From Bacteroidaceae bacterium (lineage in GTDB: Bacteria; Bacteroidota; Bacteroidia; Bacteroidales; Bacteroidaceae), in contig JAFRTL010000015.1 of assembly GCA_017427065.1 (NCBI GenBank), forward strand, positions 1 through 62,080: a stretch of DNA of 62,080 nucleotides, in the 5' to 3' direction. Shown here in pieces: positions 1 to 8,136 of the stretch. Both the position numbers and the translations under genes were made by a program. The notes beneath the pieces were generated by a model. The model searched no databases, was not told where the DNA came from, and saw nothing but the letters and a program-made list of their open reading frames with translations. Position 1 is the first letter of the stretch. Each line of letters begins with the position of its first letter.

Positions 1-272
1 TATACATATATATAAATATATAATATAAAAATATTAGTTATAAAATGTAAGTTATGTGAAGACCAAGAATAGTATAGTCCAAAATAAAAACTGTTATTGT
101 TATTACTGTTATCGTTTACTGCTTTTCCTAATATGGTTGACAACCATTTACTGATATTGTTGCCTATTTCCTAAAAAAGTTGACTATCTTTACTAGTAAT
201 GTGGATTACTTTCACTACTTTCCTTTACCTTTGCACGGAAAATACAAATCATGAAGTCTATTAATAATAACT
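1..272. other. AT-rich non-coding left edge
   Basis: The first 50 bases are an almost pure A/T tract of TATA-like repeats. No coding frame is supported here. A Bacteroidota-type -7 box, TACCTTTG, lies at 226-233, about 40 bases before the exonuclease remnant at 273. I see no -33 element at the right distance, so it may be a leftover promoter. Confidence 0.5.
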
Positions 273-425
273 ATGCATCGCAATCGCCTCTTATTCCTCG
301 ATACTGAATTCACAGGATTGGATAAGGACCAGGACCACTTGGTGCAAGTGGCTTGGGTAATGACAGACTTAGAGGGAAATATACTTACAAACAAGAGGCT
401 GCCTATCCTAAAGAGAAATGGATAA
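273..425 (+). pseudogene. Remnant of a DEDD-type 3'-5' exonuclease (N-terminus only)
   Basis: This 50-codon frame encodes LLFLDTEFTGLDKDQDHLVQ, which matches the Exo I motif (DxE in a FLDTExTGL context) that opens DnaQ/oligoribonuclease-type exonucleases. A functional domain needs about 170 residues with Exo II and Exo III acidic motifs, and none follows before the stop at 423-425. A TACCTTTG promoter-like box lies just upstream at 226-233. The likeliest reading is a truncated, decayed gene. A short functional peptide is possible but unsupported. Confidence 0.5.
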
Positions 426-582
426 AAGCAGCCTCAGACCTTCAACATTAAATCTGATAAATGCATTTTGAAGGTTCCTGACCCTTTTTGCCAAGCGGGG
501 CCTTCACAGGTGCCGCTTGGTTTCCGGGGCTCATTCTATTTTAGCTACATGTATTGTTGCTATGTGTTTAACATAGAAGAGA
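426..582. other. Intergenic region with two imperfect hairpins
   Basis: ACCTTCAA (438-445) pairs with TTGAAGGT (468-475), and CCAAGCGG (491-498) pairs with CCGCTTGG (513-520). Neither is followed by a clear T-tract on either strand. They may form the 3' end of the minus-strand transporter transcript that finishes at 583, but a terminator is not proven. Confidence 0.3.
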
Positions 583-2934
583 TTATTCGTTTTTCAAAGA
601 ATCTACAGGATTGGCATGGGCAATCTTGAGGCAGTTCAATACCACGACTACTAAAACAATGGCCAGCACTACCAATGCCCCGCCAATGAAATAGAGTGGG
701 TGTAGCGTCACCTTCTCAGCAAACTGCTCCAGCCATTTGCCTGCCATATAGTAGGCCGCAGCCATGGCCACGATGGCCATAACGATGGAGAGCTTCTGGA
801 TGTCCCAGGCAAAGATGCCCAGAATGTCTCTTGTGGTGGCACCGTTAATCTTGCGTATGGCCATTTCCTTGCTGCGCCTTTGACTTTCGTCACGAATGAA
901 GCCTATCAGTCCCAGCATGGCGATGAGCAGGCTGAAGATGGCTCCCAGCACCAGCGTGTTCCGCATTTTCTTGCTGTCGGTGTACGCATCCCGGATGGAA
1001 TCCTCGTAAGAGATGAGGTTGATTTCTTTTCCTTCCAGGGCATCGGTCAAAGCTTTCTTCACCTTCTGCAGGGTGGCTTCGTCGGTGTTATTAAGTTTGA
1101 AGAAGATGTGTGGCATCCAGTTGTCCATGCTGCCTATCTCCCCATAGAACAGGGCACTAGGTCGCTCGTCCACACCCGTCAGATTGCCTATCAGGTAGCT
1201 CTTGTAAACACCAGCGATGGTGAACACTGGCTGTACCCCGTTTCGGTCATGTCCGGTCATCTGTATCTGCTTGCCCACAGCCCCGTCGCTCCAGTCGGTA
1301 AATTCTTTCATCTTCTCCACAAACTTTTCATCCACAGCCACTTCTGAAGAATCACGCGGAGCACGGCCCTCTAAGAACTTGATGTCTAAAAGGTCATAGA
1401 AAGTGTCAGTACACTCCATCTGGTCGGCTATGTTGAAGAGATCCTTGTCGTCACCTGGTAGAAAGATGTTATTACCGTTGGAACCTTGGAAAGCCAGATT
1501 ATAGCTGGCAGCCACACCCTTTACTTCAGGAAGATTCTGCAAGGTGCTTGCGGCACGTACTTGTGCCTGACGGTCACCATCAAACAGATCGATATAGTAG
1601 AGGTTGTCGTAGTTATAGCCAGGATTGCTGTGCGCCACCTTATTATATTGTTGCCCTATGATAAGCATCATCACCACCAGGAACACGTTGATAAGCACCT
1701 GTGTGCCCAGCAGTCCGAGCTTCCATTTGCGTGAGTGCTCCGTATAGTTTTTCAGCGCCTCATACACGGGGATGCGCATATAGAGATGGGCTGGCACCAC
1801 GATAGAGATAAACAACACCAAGGCGATAACCACTGCGATGGCTATGATGCTTTGAGGCACCAACAGCGTGGTGAATGGCACTCCCAGCAGGTTCTCCACC
1901 AGACTTCTACCTGCAAATATCAGTAGGGCAGCCAGTGCCAATGCCAATGTCAGGTGCAGCAAAGCCTCACGTGACAGCATGCCGTAGATATGCTTACTCT
2001 CTGCTCCATAGCACTTTCGCACTCCCACTTCCCTAGAGCGCTTCACCATCGATGAGATTACGATAAGGATATAGTTCAAGAGGCTGATGATAAGCAACAG
2101 AGCTGCTACAATGGAGAGCAGGATGATCTGGCTCTTCACCTCAGGATCGGAGGTGTGCATCTTGTCGAAAGGAGAGAGGAAATACCAAAGCGTAGTACCA
2201 TTTTTCTCCAACTGCTCCAGCGGTTGGTGAGCCTCCTGCATCTTGCGTATGGCATCTTTCAGACCGTTGGGATCTACACCGGGAGCCAGTTTCACATAGC
2301 CCTTGTAGCGATCGTTACCCAACCAGTTTTCTGTGCTCTGCTTACCATAGGTATCCATAGAGAGCAGTATGTCATAATCCAAAGTGCCGTTTTTGGGGAA
2401 GTCTTCATACACACCCTCGATAGTTAGTTTGAGTCCTTCCATCGTGGTATTGGCTATCTGCTTACCAATGACGGAAGAGTAATCGCCAGGCGAGGTGACC
2501 AGCTTGTCAGCAAAGCTGCGACTCACCATCAGTGTGCCGAACTTACCCAAAGCCTTTACAGGGTCGCCAGCTAAGATAGGGCGATTGAACACCTCGAAGA
2601 AGCAGGTGTCAGCACACACCAGCGTGCCAGTGATCTTGTTGCCATCCTCGTCCAGATAGGTGTCTTCGTTGAATACAAAGGTTGTACGCGTAGCACTTTC
2701 CACGCCTGGCACTTCGGCCTTGAAACCAGGAGCAGTGGCACCGCTCACCTGCCCATAGTCGTGCGATTCCCCCTGCTGGCTGTAACCCGTTTTAATGATG
2801 TAAACCCGATCCACATCTTGATAGAAGCTATCATAGCTAAGTTCGAAAAACACTTTGGCTATCAGTACGATGCCTACGGCCATTCCAATGCCCAAGGAAA
2901 ATACCTTGATCCAAATATCACTTTTTGTTTTCAT
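583..2934 (-). CDS. FtsX/MacB-family ABC permease (permease F)
   Basis: This 783-residue type VII ABC permease is probably inner-membrane. An N-terminal membrane segment (about 10-30) is followed by a MacB-type periplasmic domain (about 35-265). Membrane segments at about 268-295, 325-342 and 362-380 form the first FtsX unit. A fourth segment (405-428) opens a second periplasmic domain, and three more near the C-terminus close the second FtsX unit. The cytoplasmic ATPase-contact motifs are REVGVRKCYGA and KEMAIRKINGA. It ends in NPVDSLKNE like the permease at 11249-13612, so these two form a subgroup. It is the last gene of the sigma-54-linked transporter cluster, 14 bases after the small exported protein. 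Substrate unknown. It has no ATPase of its own and probably uses the one at 10543-11223. Confidence 0.9.
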   Translation of the reverse strand: MKTKSDIWIKVFSLGIGMAVGIVLIAKVFFELSYDSFYQDVDRVYIIKTGYSQQGESHDYGQVSGATAPGFKAEVPGVESATRTTFVFNEDTYLDEDGNKITGTLVCADTCFFEVFNRPILAGDPVKALGKFGTLMVSRSFADKLVTSPGDYSSVIGKQIANTTMEGLKLTIEGVYEDFPKNGTLDYDILLSMDTYGKQSTENWLGNDRYKGYVKLAPGVDPNGLKDAIRKMQEAHQPLEQLEKNGTTLWYFLSPFDKMHTSDPEVKSQIILLSIVAALLLIISLLNYILIVISSMVKRSREVGVRKCYGAESKHIYGMLSREALLHLTLALALAALLIFAGRSLVENLLGVPFTTLLVPQSIIAIAVVIALVLFISIVVPAHLYMRIPVYEALKNYTEHSRKWKLGLLGTQVLINVFLVVMMLIIGQQYNKVAHSNPGYNYDNLYYIDLFDGDRQAQVRAASTLQNLPEVKGVAASYNLAFQGSNGNNIFLPGDDKDLFNIADQMECTDTFYDLLDIKFLEGRAPRDSSEVAVDEKFVEKMKEFTDWSDGAVGKQIQMTGHDRNGVQPVFTIAGVYKSYLIGNLTGVDERPSALFYGEIGSMDNWMPHIFFKLNNTDEATLQKVKKALTDALEGKEINLISYEDSIRDAYTDSKKMRNTLVLGAIFSLLIAMLGLIGFIRDESQRRSKEMAIRKINGATTRDILGIFAWDIQKLSIVMAIVAMAAAYYMAGKWLEQFAEKVTLHPLYFIGGALVVLAIVLVVVVLNCLKIAHANPVDSLKNE

Positions 2935-2948
2935 TGTTGTCCATTTAA

Positions 2949-3305
2949 TCAGTCATTATTGATGTCTTTCCATTCTATAATTCGGTCTTTATCCTCGTTG
3001 CAGACCACATGTGCTGTATGCTTCTCTTTTGTACCATCTGTTGAGACAATATAATAGCTCACATTGGCAGAGAAGCGCACCTCGCCATTTTCCTTATAGT
3101 CTTCGCATAAATACTTACTGCCGAATTCTACTTTTTCGCCATCAACAATACTGGCAGAAACATGGCTTATCACAGCTTCTTCAAAATTCCTGTTTTCCCT
3201 GTTGCCATGACCAGGCAAATTGATATGGCCACTTTGTGCATACAAGATAAGCAGCACAACGGCTATGCAAGCGGCAATCTTTATAAATTTAGTTTTTTTC
3301 ATCAT
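2949..3305 (-). CDS. Small exported protein of unknown function
   Basis: This 118-residue protein starts with a short basic segment and one hydrophobic stretch (about 8-23), an uncleaved anchor or signal peptide. The remaining ~95 residues are polar and probably lie in the periplasm. Two cysteines are present in the mature part (in YLCEDY and VVCNED) and could form a disulfide. I do not recognise a family. It lies between two permease genes of the efflux cluster, 14 bases before permease F, so an accessory role is plausible by position only. It is preceded by a 120-bp gap containing a strong hairpin. Confidence 0.7.
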   Translation of the reverse strand: MMKKTKFIKIAACIAVVLLILYAQSGHINLPGHGNRENRNFEEAVISHVSASIVDGEKVEFGSKYLCEDYKENGEVRFSANVSYYIVSTDGTKEKHTAHVVCNEDKDRIIEWKDINND

Positions 3306-3398
3306 GTGTCATTCTTTAGTTTATTGATTCTTGTTAAATACTTTACAGTTACTCTTTCTTCAATTAAGTCCTTCAGGGCTTTTCTTCATCGTCGCTCG

Positions 3399-3423
3399 GA
3401 ATAGAAAGCGGGGCTTTCTATTC
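3399..3423 (-). promoter_or_regulatory. Intra-operon hairpin after permease E
   Basis: GAATAGAAAGC (3399-3409) and GCTTTCTATTC (3413-3423) form a perfect 11-bp stem with a 3-base loop. It begins three bases beyond the stop codon of the permease at 3426. On the transcribed strand no T-tract follows, so it fits an mRNA processing or 3'-end stabilising hairpin better than an intrinsic terminator. It separates the first ten structural genes from the last two. Confidence 0.6.
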
Positions 3424-3425
3424 TC

Positions 3426-5810
3426 TCACTCCTTCTTCAGTTCCGTAGCAGGATTGGTCCTTGCTGCTTTTAAGGTTTGCCATAGCACGGTACCAAAGGC
3501 GATGACCAGCGAGATGATGACTGCTACGGCAAATATCCAGCCATAACCCTCGATGCGATAGGCAAAGCGTTCCAGATAGATGCGAGATGCCCAGATGGCC
3601 AGAGGAATACCAATCAGGCAGGCAAGTCCCACCATAATCATATAACTATGAACATTTCTCCAAGTTTCCTTTGTCACATCCGATCCGAATACTTTGCGAA
3701 TGGCTATCTGCTTGGTATTCTCATCGGCAAAATAGGTACTCATAGCCAGCAGACCCAGCAGGGAGATGAGGACGGCTAGTACGGCAAAGAGTTCCACCAG
3801 TCTTAGGGTGCGGCGTTCCAGCTCCAATTGCTGGTAGTTCAGATCTCTCATGAATCCACAGAGCCACGCAGCTTCTTCAGTGCCCGACTGCTCCAACCTG
3901 AAGTCTCGATAGGCCTTACGGATGGCCTCGTCATAAGACTTGTCCTCACCCGTAGTGCCGATGAGCAGGCAGTTGGCATAGTTCAACTCTTCTGCCTTGG
4001 TCACTATTATGCCCCCGTTGGGGTTAATCTCTTTTGAGGAGGCCGCACTGGTGGGGAAATCATGTACGATTCCACCGATAAACTCAGGTTGAGCACCGTT
4101 CACACTTATTCTTCGGGGGAATACTGTAGTAGTATCAGATACACCTGCCGCACGGAAAGCCGATTCGCTCATCCATAGTGAATGTACTAGCGGATGGTCG
4201 AAGTCTTCCTCCACCTCCAGTCCCAATAGCTGGAAATAAGTGGAGTCGCAAAGAATGACAGGCATATCTACATGGTGCTCCTCGTCCACCTTTACGCCCA
4301 CGGTCATGTTTATTAGACCGGGTATGCCGCGTCCCATGCCTACCTTAGTAACAAACGGAAGTGCACTCACCTTGTCCAGAAATAGCTTCGCCATGTCATA
4401 GTCACGTGATGAATATTCTATGTAATAGAGGTTGTCCACTGCCGCATGGGTAGGTCGTGAGAGCATGTGCTGCATCTGCATTTCCATGACCAAGGCTATG
4501 GCAATGAGAAACACTGCCAGCACATTCTGCACTACGATGAAGACACGGCTCAACACCATCTTGTTTTTCCGACGGAAAGATCCCTTAATCACGTCAATGG
4601 GTTGGTAGCGTGAAGCCATATAGGCAGGGAGCAGTCCGCAGATGATACCTAAAATCAGAATCACAGCCAGGTAAGCAAGGATATACCCCGGAGTCATCAT
4701 GAACGAGAGTCCTACACCTAGTTCATCTAATCCGTATGAAACCAGTTCTGGGTCAATGGTAGATACCAGGTTACTCATCATAGGTGCCAGCAGGTAGGCC
4801 AGTACCAGTGCAACTATAAAACACATGGCGGTGAAAGCCACAGACTCTACGATGTATTTCCAGAGAATGGCGTTTCGATCGGCTCCTAAGAGTCGACGGG
4901 TAGCCATCTCCTTGGCACGCTTTCCAGTAAGGGCAAGGTTCAGGTTCACATAGTTGAAGATGGCTGATAGGAGTAGCAGAAGTACCACCACGGTAAGGAG
5001 GTTTAGCATCTGCTTGTTTCCAGAACGGAAGAGTCCCGTGGGACTTCCTTCAAAGAAGAAGGCCTCGTCCATGCGGTAGGGGCGCCATTTGTCTACACGT
5101 TCAGCTCGCCAAGTCTCATCGTAGTTCTTGTGCAGTAAGGCCTTCGCTTTGGCTTCTACGGCAGTAAGGTCTGCATCTGGGCGCACGCGGAACCAGGTGG
5201 CATAGTTGCCTATGCTGTTGAACGCCTTGCTCTGGTTGGCTGCCCAAGTGTCTGAGATGTGGGTGATGACGTCACAAGGCAAGAAGAAGGAATTCTCAAA
5301 ATCGGCATATACGCCCTTGATAGTGCGTTCCGACTCGTTCACCTTGAGGATGCTGCCCACCAGACTCTCCCCATTTATGGCCAGGCGCCTTGCCAACGAC
5401 TGGCTGATGAGGACATCGGTCTTTCCTACAAAATCCTGTACATTTCCTTCTATGATTTGGTACTGTGGGAAAACTTCGAAGAATTCCGCATCGGCCTCCA
5501 TGCCTGTTCCTCTGACCAGATCTTCACCTATCTGAATGGTAGGTTGCCACAGTAAGGCCATATGCGTCACAGCCTCTACTTCAGGGATATTCATTTCCAC
5601 TTCTTCCTTGTCCCAATAGGTGAGTCCTAGGAAATCGTCGCTTCCCAGTACGAAGGTCCGTTTCCACTCAGGCGACTCATGTGCCACTTCATTCTGCTGC
5701 ACCACATAGCTGCCTATCAAGATCACAAACGCTAAGCTCACCGCAAGCCCCACTGCCTCGATGGCAGTGTAGAGCTTGTTGCGGGATAGGAATTTCAGGT
5801 AACTTTTCAT
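3426..5810 (-). CDS. FtsX/MacB-family ABC permease (permease E)
   Basis: This 794-residue permease has the same fused double-FtsX layout as its paralogues. The coupling motifs are AKEMATRRLLGA and TKQIAIRKVFGS. It starts MKSYLKFLSRNKLYT and ends TNPATELKKE, shared almost exactly with permeases D (5840) and C (8137); the DNA coding these ends is also nearly the same. It follows permease D after a 29-base gap and probably assembles with the ATPase at 10543. Substrate unknown. The start is fixed by the conserved N-terminus of the three paralogues. Confidence 0.9.
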   Translation of the reverse strand: MKSYLKFLSRNKLYTAIEAVGLAVSLAFVILIGSYVVQQNEVAHESPEWKRTFVLGSDDFLGLTYWDKEEVEMNIPEVEAVTHMALLWQPTIQIGEDLVRGTGMEADAEFFEVFPQYQIIEGNVQDFVGKTDVLISQSLARRLAINGESLVGSILKVNESERTIKGVYADFENSFFLPCDVITHISDTWAANQSKAFNSIGNYATWFRVRPDADLTAVEAKAKALLHKNYDETWRAERVDKWRPYRMDEAFFFEGSPTGLFRSGNKQMLNLLTVVVLLLLLSAIFNYVNLNLALTGKRAKEMATRRLLGADRNAILWKYIVESVAFTAMCFIVALVLAYLLAPMMSNLVSTIDPELVSYGLDELGVGLSFMMTPGYILAYLAVILILGIICGLLPAYMASRYQPIDVIKGSFRRKNKMVLSRVFIVVQNVLAVFLIAIALVMEMQMQHMLSRPTHAAVDNLYYIEYSSRDYDMAKLFLDKVSALPFVTKVGMGRGIPGLINMTVGVKVDEEHHVDMPVILCDSTYFQLLGLEVEEDFDHPLVHSLWMSESAFRAAGVSDTTTVFPRRISVNGAQPEFIGGIVHDFPTSAASSKEINPNGGIIVTKAEELNYANCLLIGTTGEDKSYDEAIRKAYRDFRLEQSGTEEAAWLCGFMRDLNYQQLELERRTLRLVELFAVLAVLISLLGLLAMSTYFADENTKQIAIRKVFGSDVTKETWRNVHSYMIMVGLACLIGIPLAIWASRIYLERFAYRIEGYGWIFAVAVIISLVIAFGTVLWQTLKAARTNPATELKKE

Positions 5811-5839
5811 ATCATTTTGTTCTTTTTATGCATTTATTC

Positions 5840-8134
5840 TCACTCCTTCTTCAACTCTGTAGCAGGATTGGTTCTTGCTGCCTTTAAGGTTTGCCAAAGG
5901 ACGGAGCCGAAGGCGATAAGCCCGGTGAGGAGCACAGCCACCACGAAAATCCACCAATAGCCTTCCAGCCTGTAAATGAAATCCTTGAGGTATTCCTGAG
6001 CTGCATAGACTGCTATTGGAATTCCCATGACGCAGGCAATCCCTACCAGCACCATATACTCCCGGATGGTGCGCCAGACTTCCGTTTCTATCGTACCTCC
6101 GAATACCTTACGCACGGCAATATCACGGGATTTTTCATCGGCATAATAAGTACTCATGGCCACCAGTCCTAGAAGGGCGATGAGAATGGAAAGCAGCATG
6201 AATATCTCCACCAGTCGCATATTGTTGTGGGCGGGTTTCCAGGCTTCGGCAATGTTCTCATCAATCCAGAAAGAATTGTTTCCAGCGTCTTTGTGCTCTT
6301 TTACATAGGTCTCATAGGCATTGGTAATCTGCTTTTCAGCCTCTTTCCTGTCACCGGTTGTTTCAATTACCCATCCGTTTGCCGAAATGTCTTCCGGTTT
6401 CATGAGGGAGATGATGGCATAATCCTCTTCTCCCAGATTGGCTGGGTTGGTAGGAAATGCCTTGAAGACTCCCGCCGTCTGCTCGCATCCCTTCGTTCGT
6501 CTTGCAAGTTCTCCCACATCGTGGTATTCCTCATCGAACCCGCTTGCTGCAAAGCTCTCATCGGAGAACCACACGCTGTTGAACTGCGGAGCGCCATAGT
6601 CTTCGAGTATCTCAAAGTGAAACATCGAAAAGGCAGTGCTGTCCATCCTCACGTGTTTGTAAAGGATGTCTTGTCCGTCCCGCGTGGTGCTATACTGACC
6701 CATCGAGATCATTCCGGGCACGCCGGTGGTTTTGCCCACCCGTTTTACGCAAGGCAGGGCTTCCAGCATATCCCTGAAGGGGTTCCCGTCTTCATACGAA
6801 TAACTCAGCATAAAGAACTTGTTTGCAATATCGCAATGCATCGGTCTGGTCTGGGTCTTGTGCATCTGTGCTTCCATGGTGATGGCCAGCGCTATCAGGA
6901 TGACCGCCAGGGCATTCTGCAACACGATGAACACTTTGCTGAACACCATCTTGTTCCGGCGCCGATATCCTCCTTTCATTACCTCCACCGGCTTGTAGCG
7001 TCCTGCCATCAGGGCCGGGAAGATGCCGCAGAGGATACCCACAATCAAAATGATGACGATATAAGCCATTACATACCCCGGAGACCAGATGACTTTTATC
7101 GGGATATCCGGATTGTTCAAAAGCTCATTGATTAACGGGCATAAGGCTTCTGCCAGCAAGAGTCCCGCTGCAAAGCATACGGCTGTAAATGCGATGGATT
7201 CAACCACGTACTTCCAGATAATGGCGGCTCTGGATGCTCCGGACAACTGCCTCACAGCCATTTCCTTCGCCCTCTTTCCGGTGAGTGCGACTGACAGGTT
7301 GATATAGTTCAGTATGGCTGAGAAGAGCAGCAGAAGTCCAACCAGCGACAGAACTCTTAGGGTCCCTTTGTCTCCATGTCGGAAAAACCCGTTCGTTTCC
7401 TTGAAAAACAATTCATCATAACGCGATAGTTCCAGATGTTCAAAGAAAGCCTGCCCATAGATGCTTGAATAAACGTCCTTGCAGACAGTTTCCAATTTGT
7501 CATACAGAACTTTCCTGTCTGTTCCAGGACGGACCTTGAGTAGCGTGACCGTACTGCCATAGTTGTCGAAAGGCTGCCAGTCGTCTTTGTAAACAGCAGC
7601 ATTGAGGAATATATCATAAGGCTTGATGACCGTGCCCTTCAGGTCCTCCAGTATGGCACCTACTATATAGCTGTTCTCACTGATTTCAAGATTGTCGCCC
7701 ACCGAAAGGTTATGCTTTCTGGCAAAAGAGGCTGAAATGATGACGTTGGAGGGAGCAGAAAGCACGTCTGCAGAGCCTTCCACAAAGCGGAACTCCGGAC
7801 AAATCTCGAAGAACGCAGGTTCCACGCCGGCACTTTCCGCTTCAAACTCCTCTTCCCGAATAACAGGATGTACCACTACATTACACATCCTGGAAACGGA
7901 CTCTATTTCCGGAATATCTGTAAGGACATCAGGGAAGCCGTAAGTAAGTGCCGGCATCATCTGTAGACCTGGTACATAGATCCTTTCCCGGTCTGGGTTT
8001 TCGCGAGTTACCTCATATTGCTGCCACACATGTGAGCCAATGATAATCACAAACGCTAAACTCACCGCAAGCCCCACCGCCTCAATGGCGGTGTAGAGCT
8101 TGTTGCGGGAGAGGAATTTCAGATAACTTTTCAT
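5840..8134 (-). CDS. FtsX/MacB-family ABC permease (permease D)
   Basis: This permease has 764 residues. The frame is open upstream to 8251, but that part overlaps the end of permease C and encodes unrelated sequence. The start at 8134 gives the MKSYLKFLSRNKLYT N-terminus of permeases C and E and leaves 2 bases after the upstream stop, so translation is probably coupled. Coupling motifs are AKEMAVRQLSGA and SRDIAVRKVFGG; the C-terminus is TNPATELKKE. The layout is an N-terminal membrane helix, periplasmic domain, FtsX unit, second periplasmic domain and second FtsX unit. It is one of three tandem paralogues (C, D, E). Confidence 0.9.
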   Translation of the reverse strand: MKSYLKFLSRNKLYTAIEAVGLAVSLAFVIIIGSHVWQQYEVTRENPDRERIYVPGLQMMPALTYGFPDVLTDIPEIESVSRMCNVVVHPVIREEEFEAESAGVEPAFFEICPEFRFVEGSADVLSAPSNVIISASFARKHNLSVGDNLEISENSYIVGAILEDLKGTVIKPYDIFLNAAVYKDDWQPFDNYGSTVTLLKVRPGTDRKVLYDKLETVCKDVYSSIYGQAFFEHLELSRYDELFFKETNGFFRHGDKGTLRVLSLVGLLLLFSAILNYINLSVALTGKRAKEMAVRQLSGASRAAIIWKYVVESIAFTAVCFAAGLLLAEALCPLINELLNNPDIPIKVIWSPGYVMAYIVIILIVGILCGIFPALMAGRYKPVEVMKGGYRRRNKMVFSKVFIVLQNALAVILIALAITMEAQMHKTQTRPMHCDIANKFFMLSYSYEDGNPFRDMLEALPCVKRVGKTTGVPGMISMGQYSTTRDGQDILYKHVRMDSTAFSMFHFEILEDYGAPQFNSVWFSDESFAASGFDEEYHDVGELARRTKGCEQTAGVFKAFPTNPANLGEEDYAIISLMKPEDISANGWVIETTGDRKEAEKQITNAYETYVKEHKDAGNNSFWIDENIAEAWKPAHNNMRLVEIFMLLSILIALLGLVAMSTYYADEKSRDIAVRKVFGGTIETEVWRTIREYMVLVGIACVMGIPIAVYAAQEYLKDFIYRLEGYWWIFVVAVLLTGLIAFGSVLWQTLKAARTNPATELKKE

Positions 8135-8136
8135 AT

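Noticed and set aside
491-520. Terminator at CCAAGCGG/CCGCTTGG
   Set aside because: It has a 14-base loop and no T-tract on either strand.
3399-3423. Intrinsic terminator inside the efflux operon
   Set aside because: The stem is strong, but the transcribed strand lacks a T-tract. It is listed as a processing or attenuation hairpin instead.
6227-7135. 302-codon open frame on the plus strand
   Set aside because: It is fully antisense to permease D, whose FtsX motifs are clear. It has no recognisable domain and a shadow-like composition.
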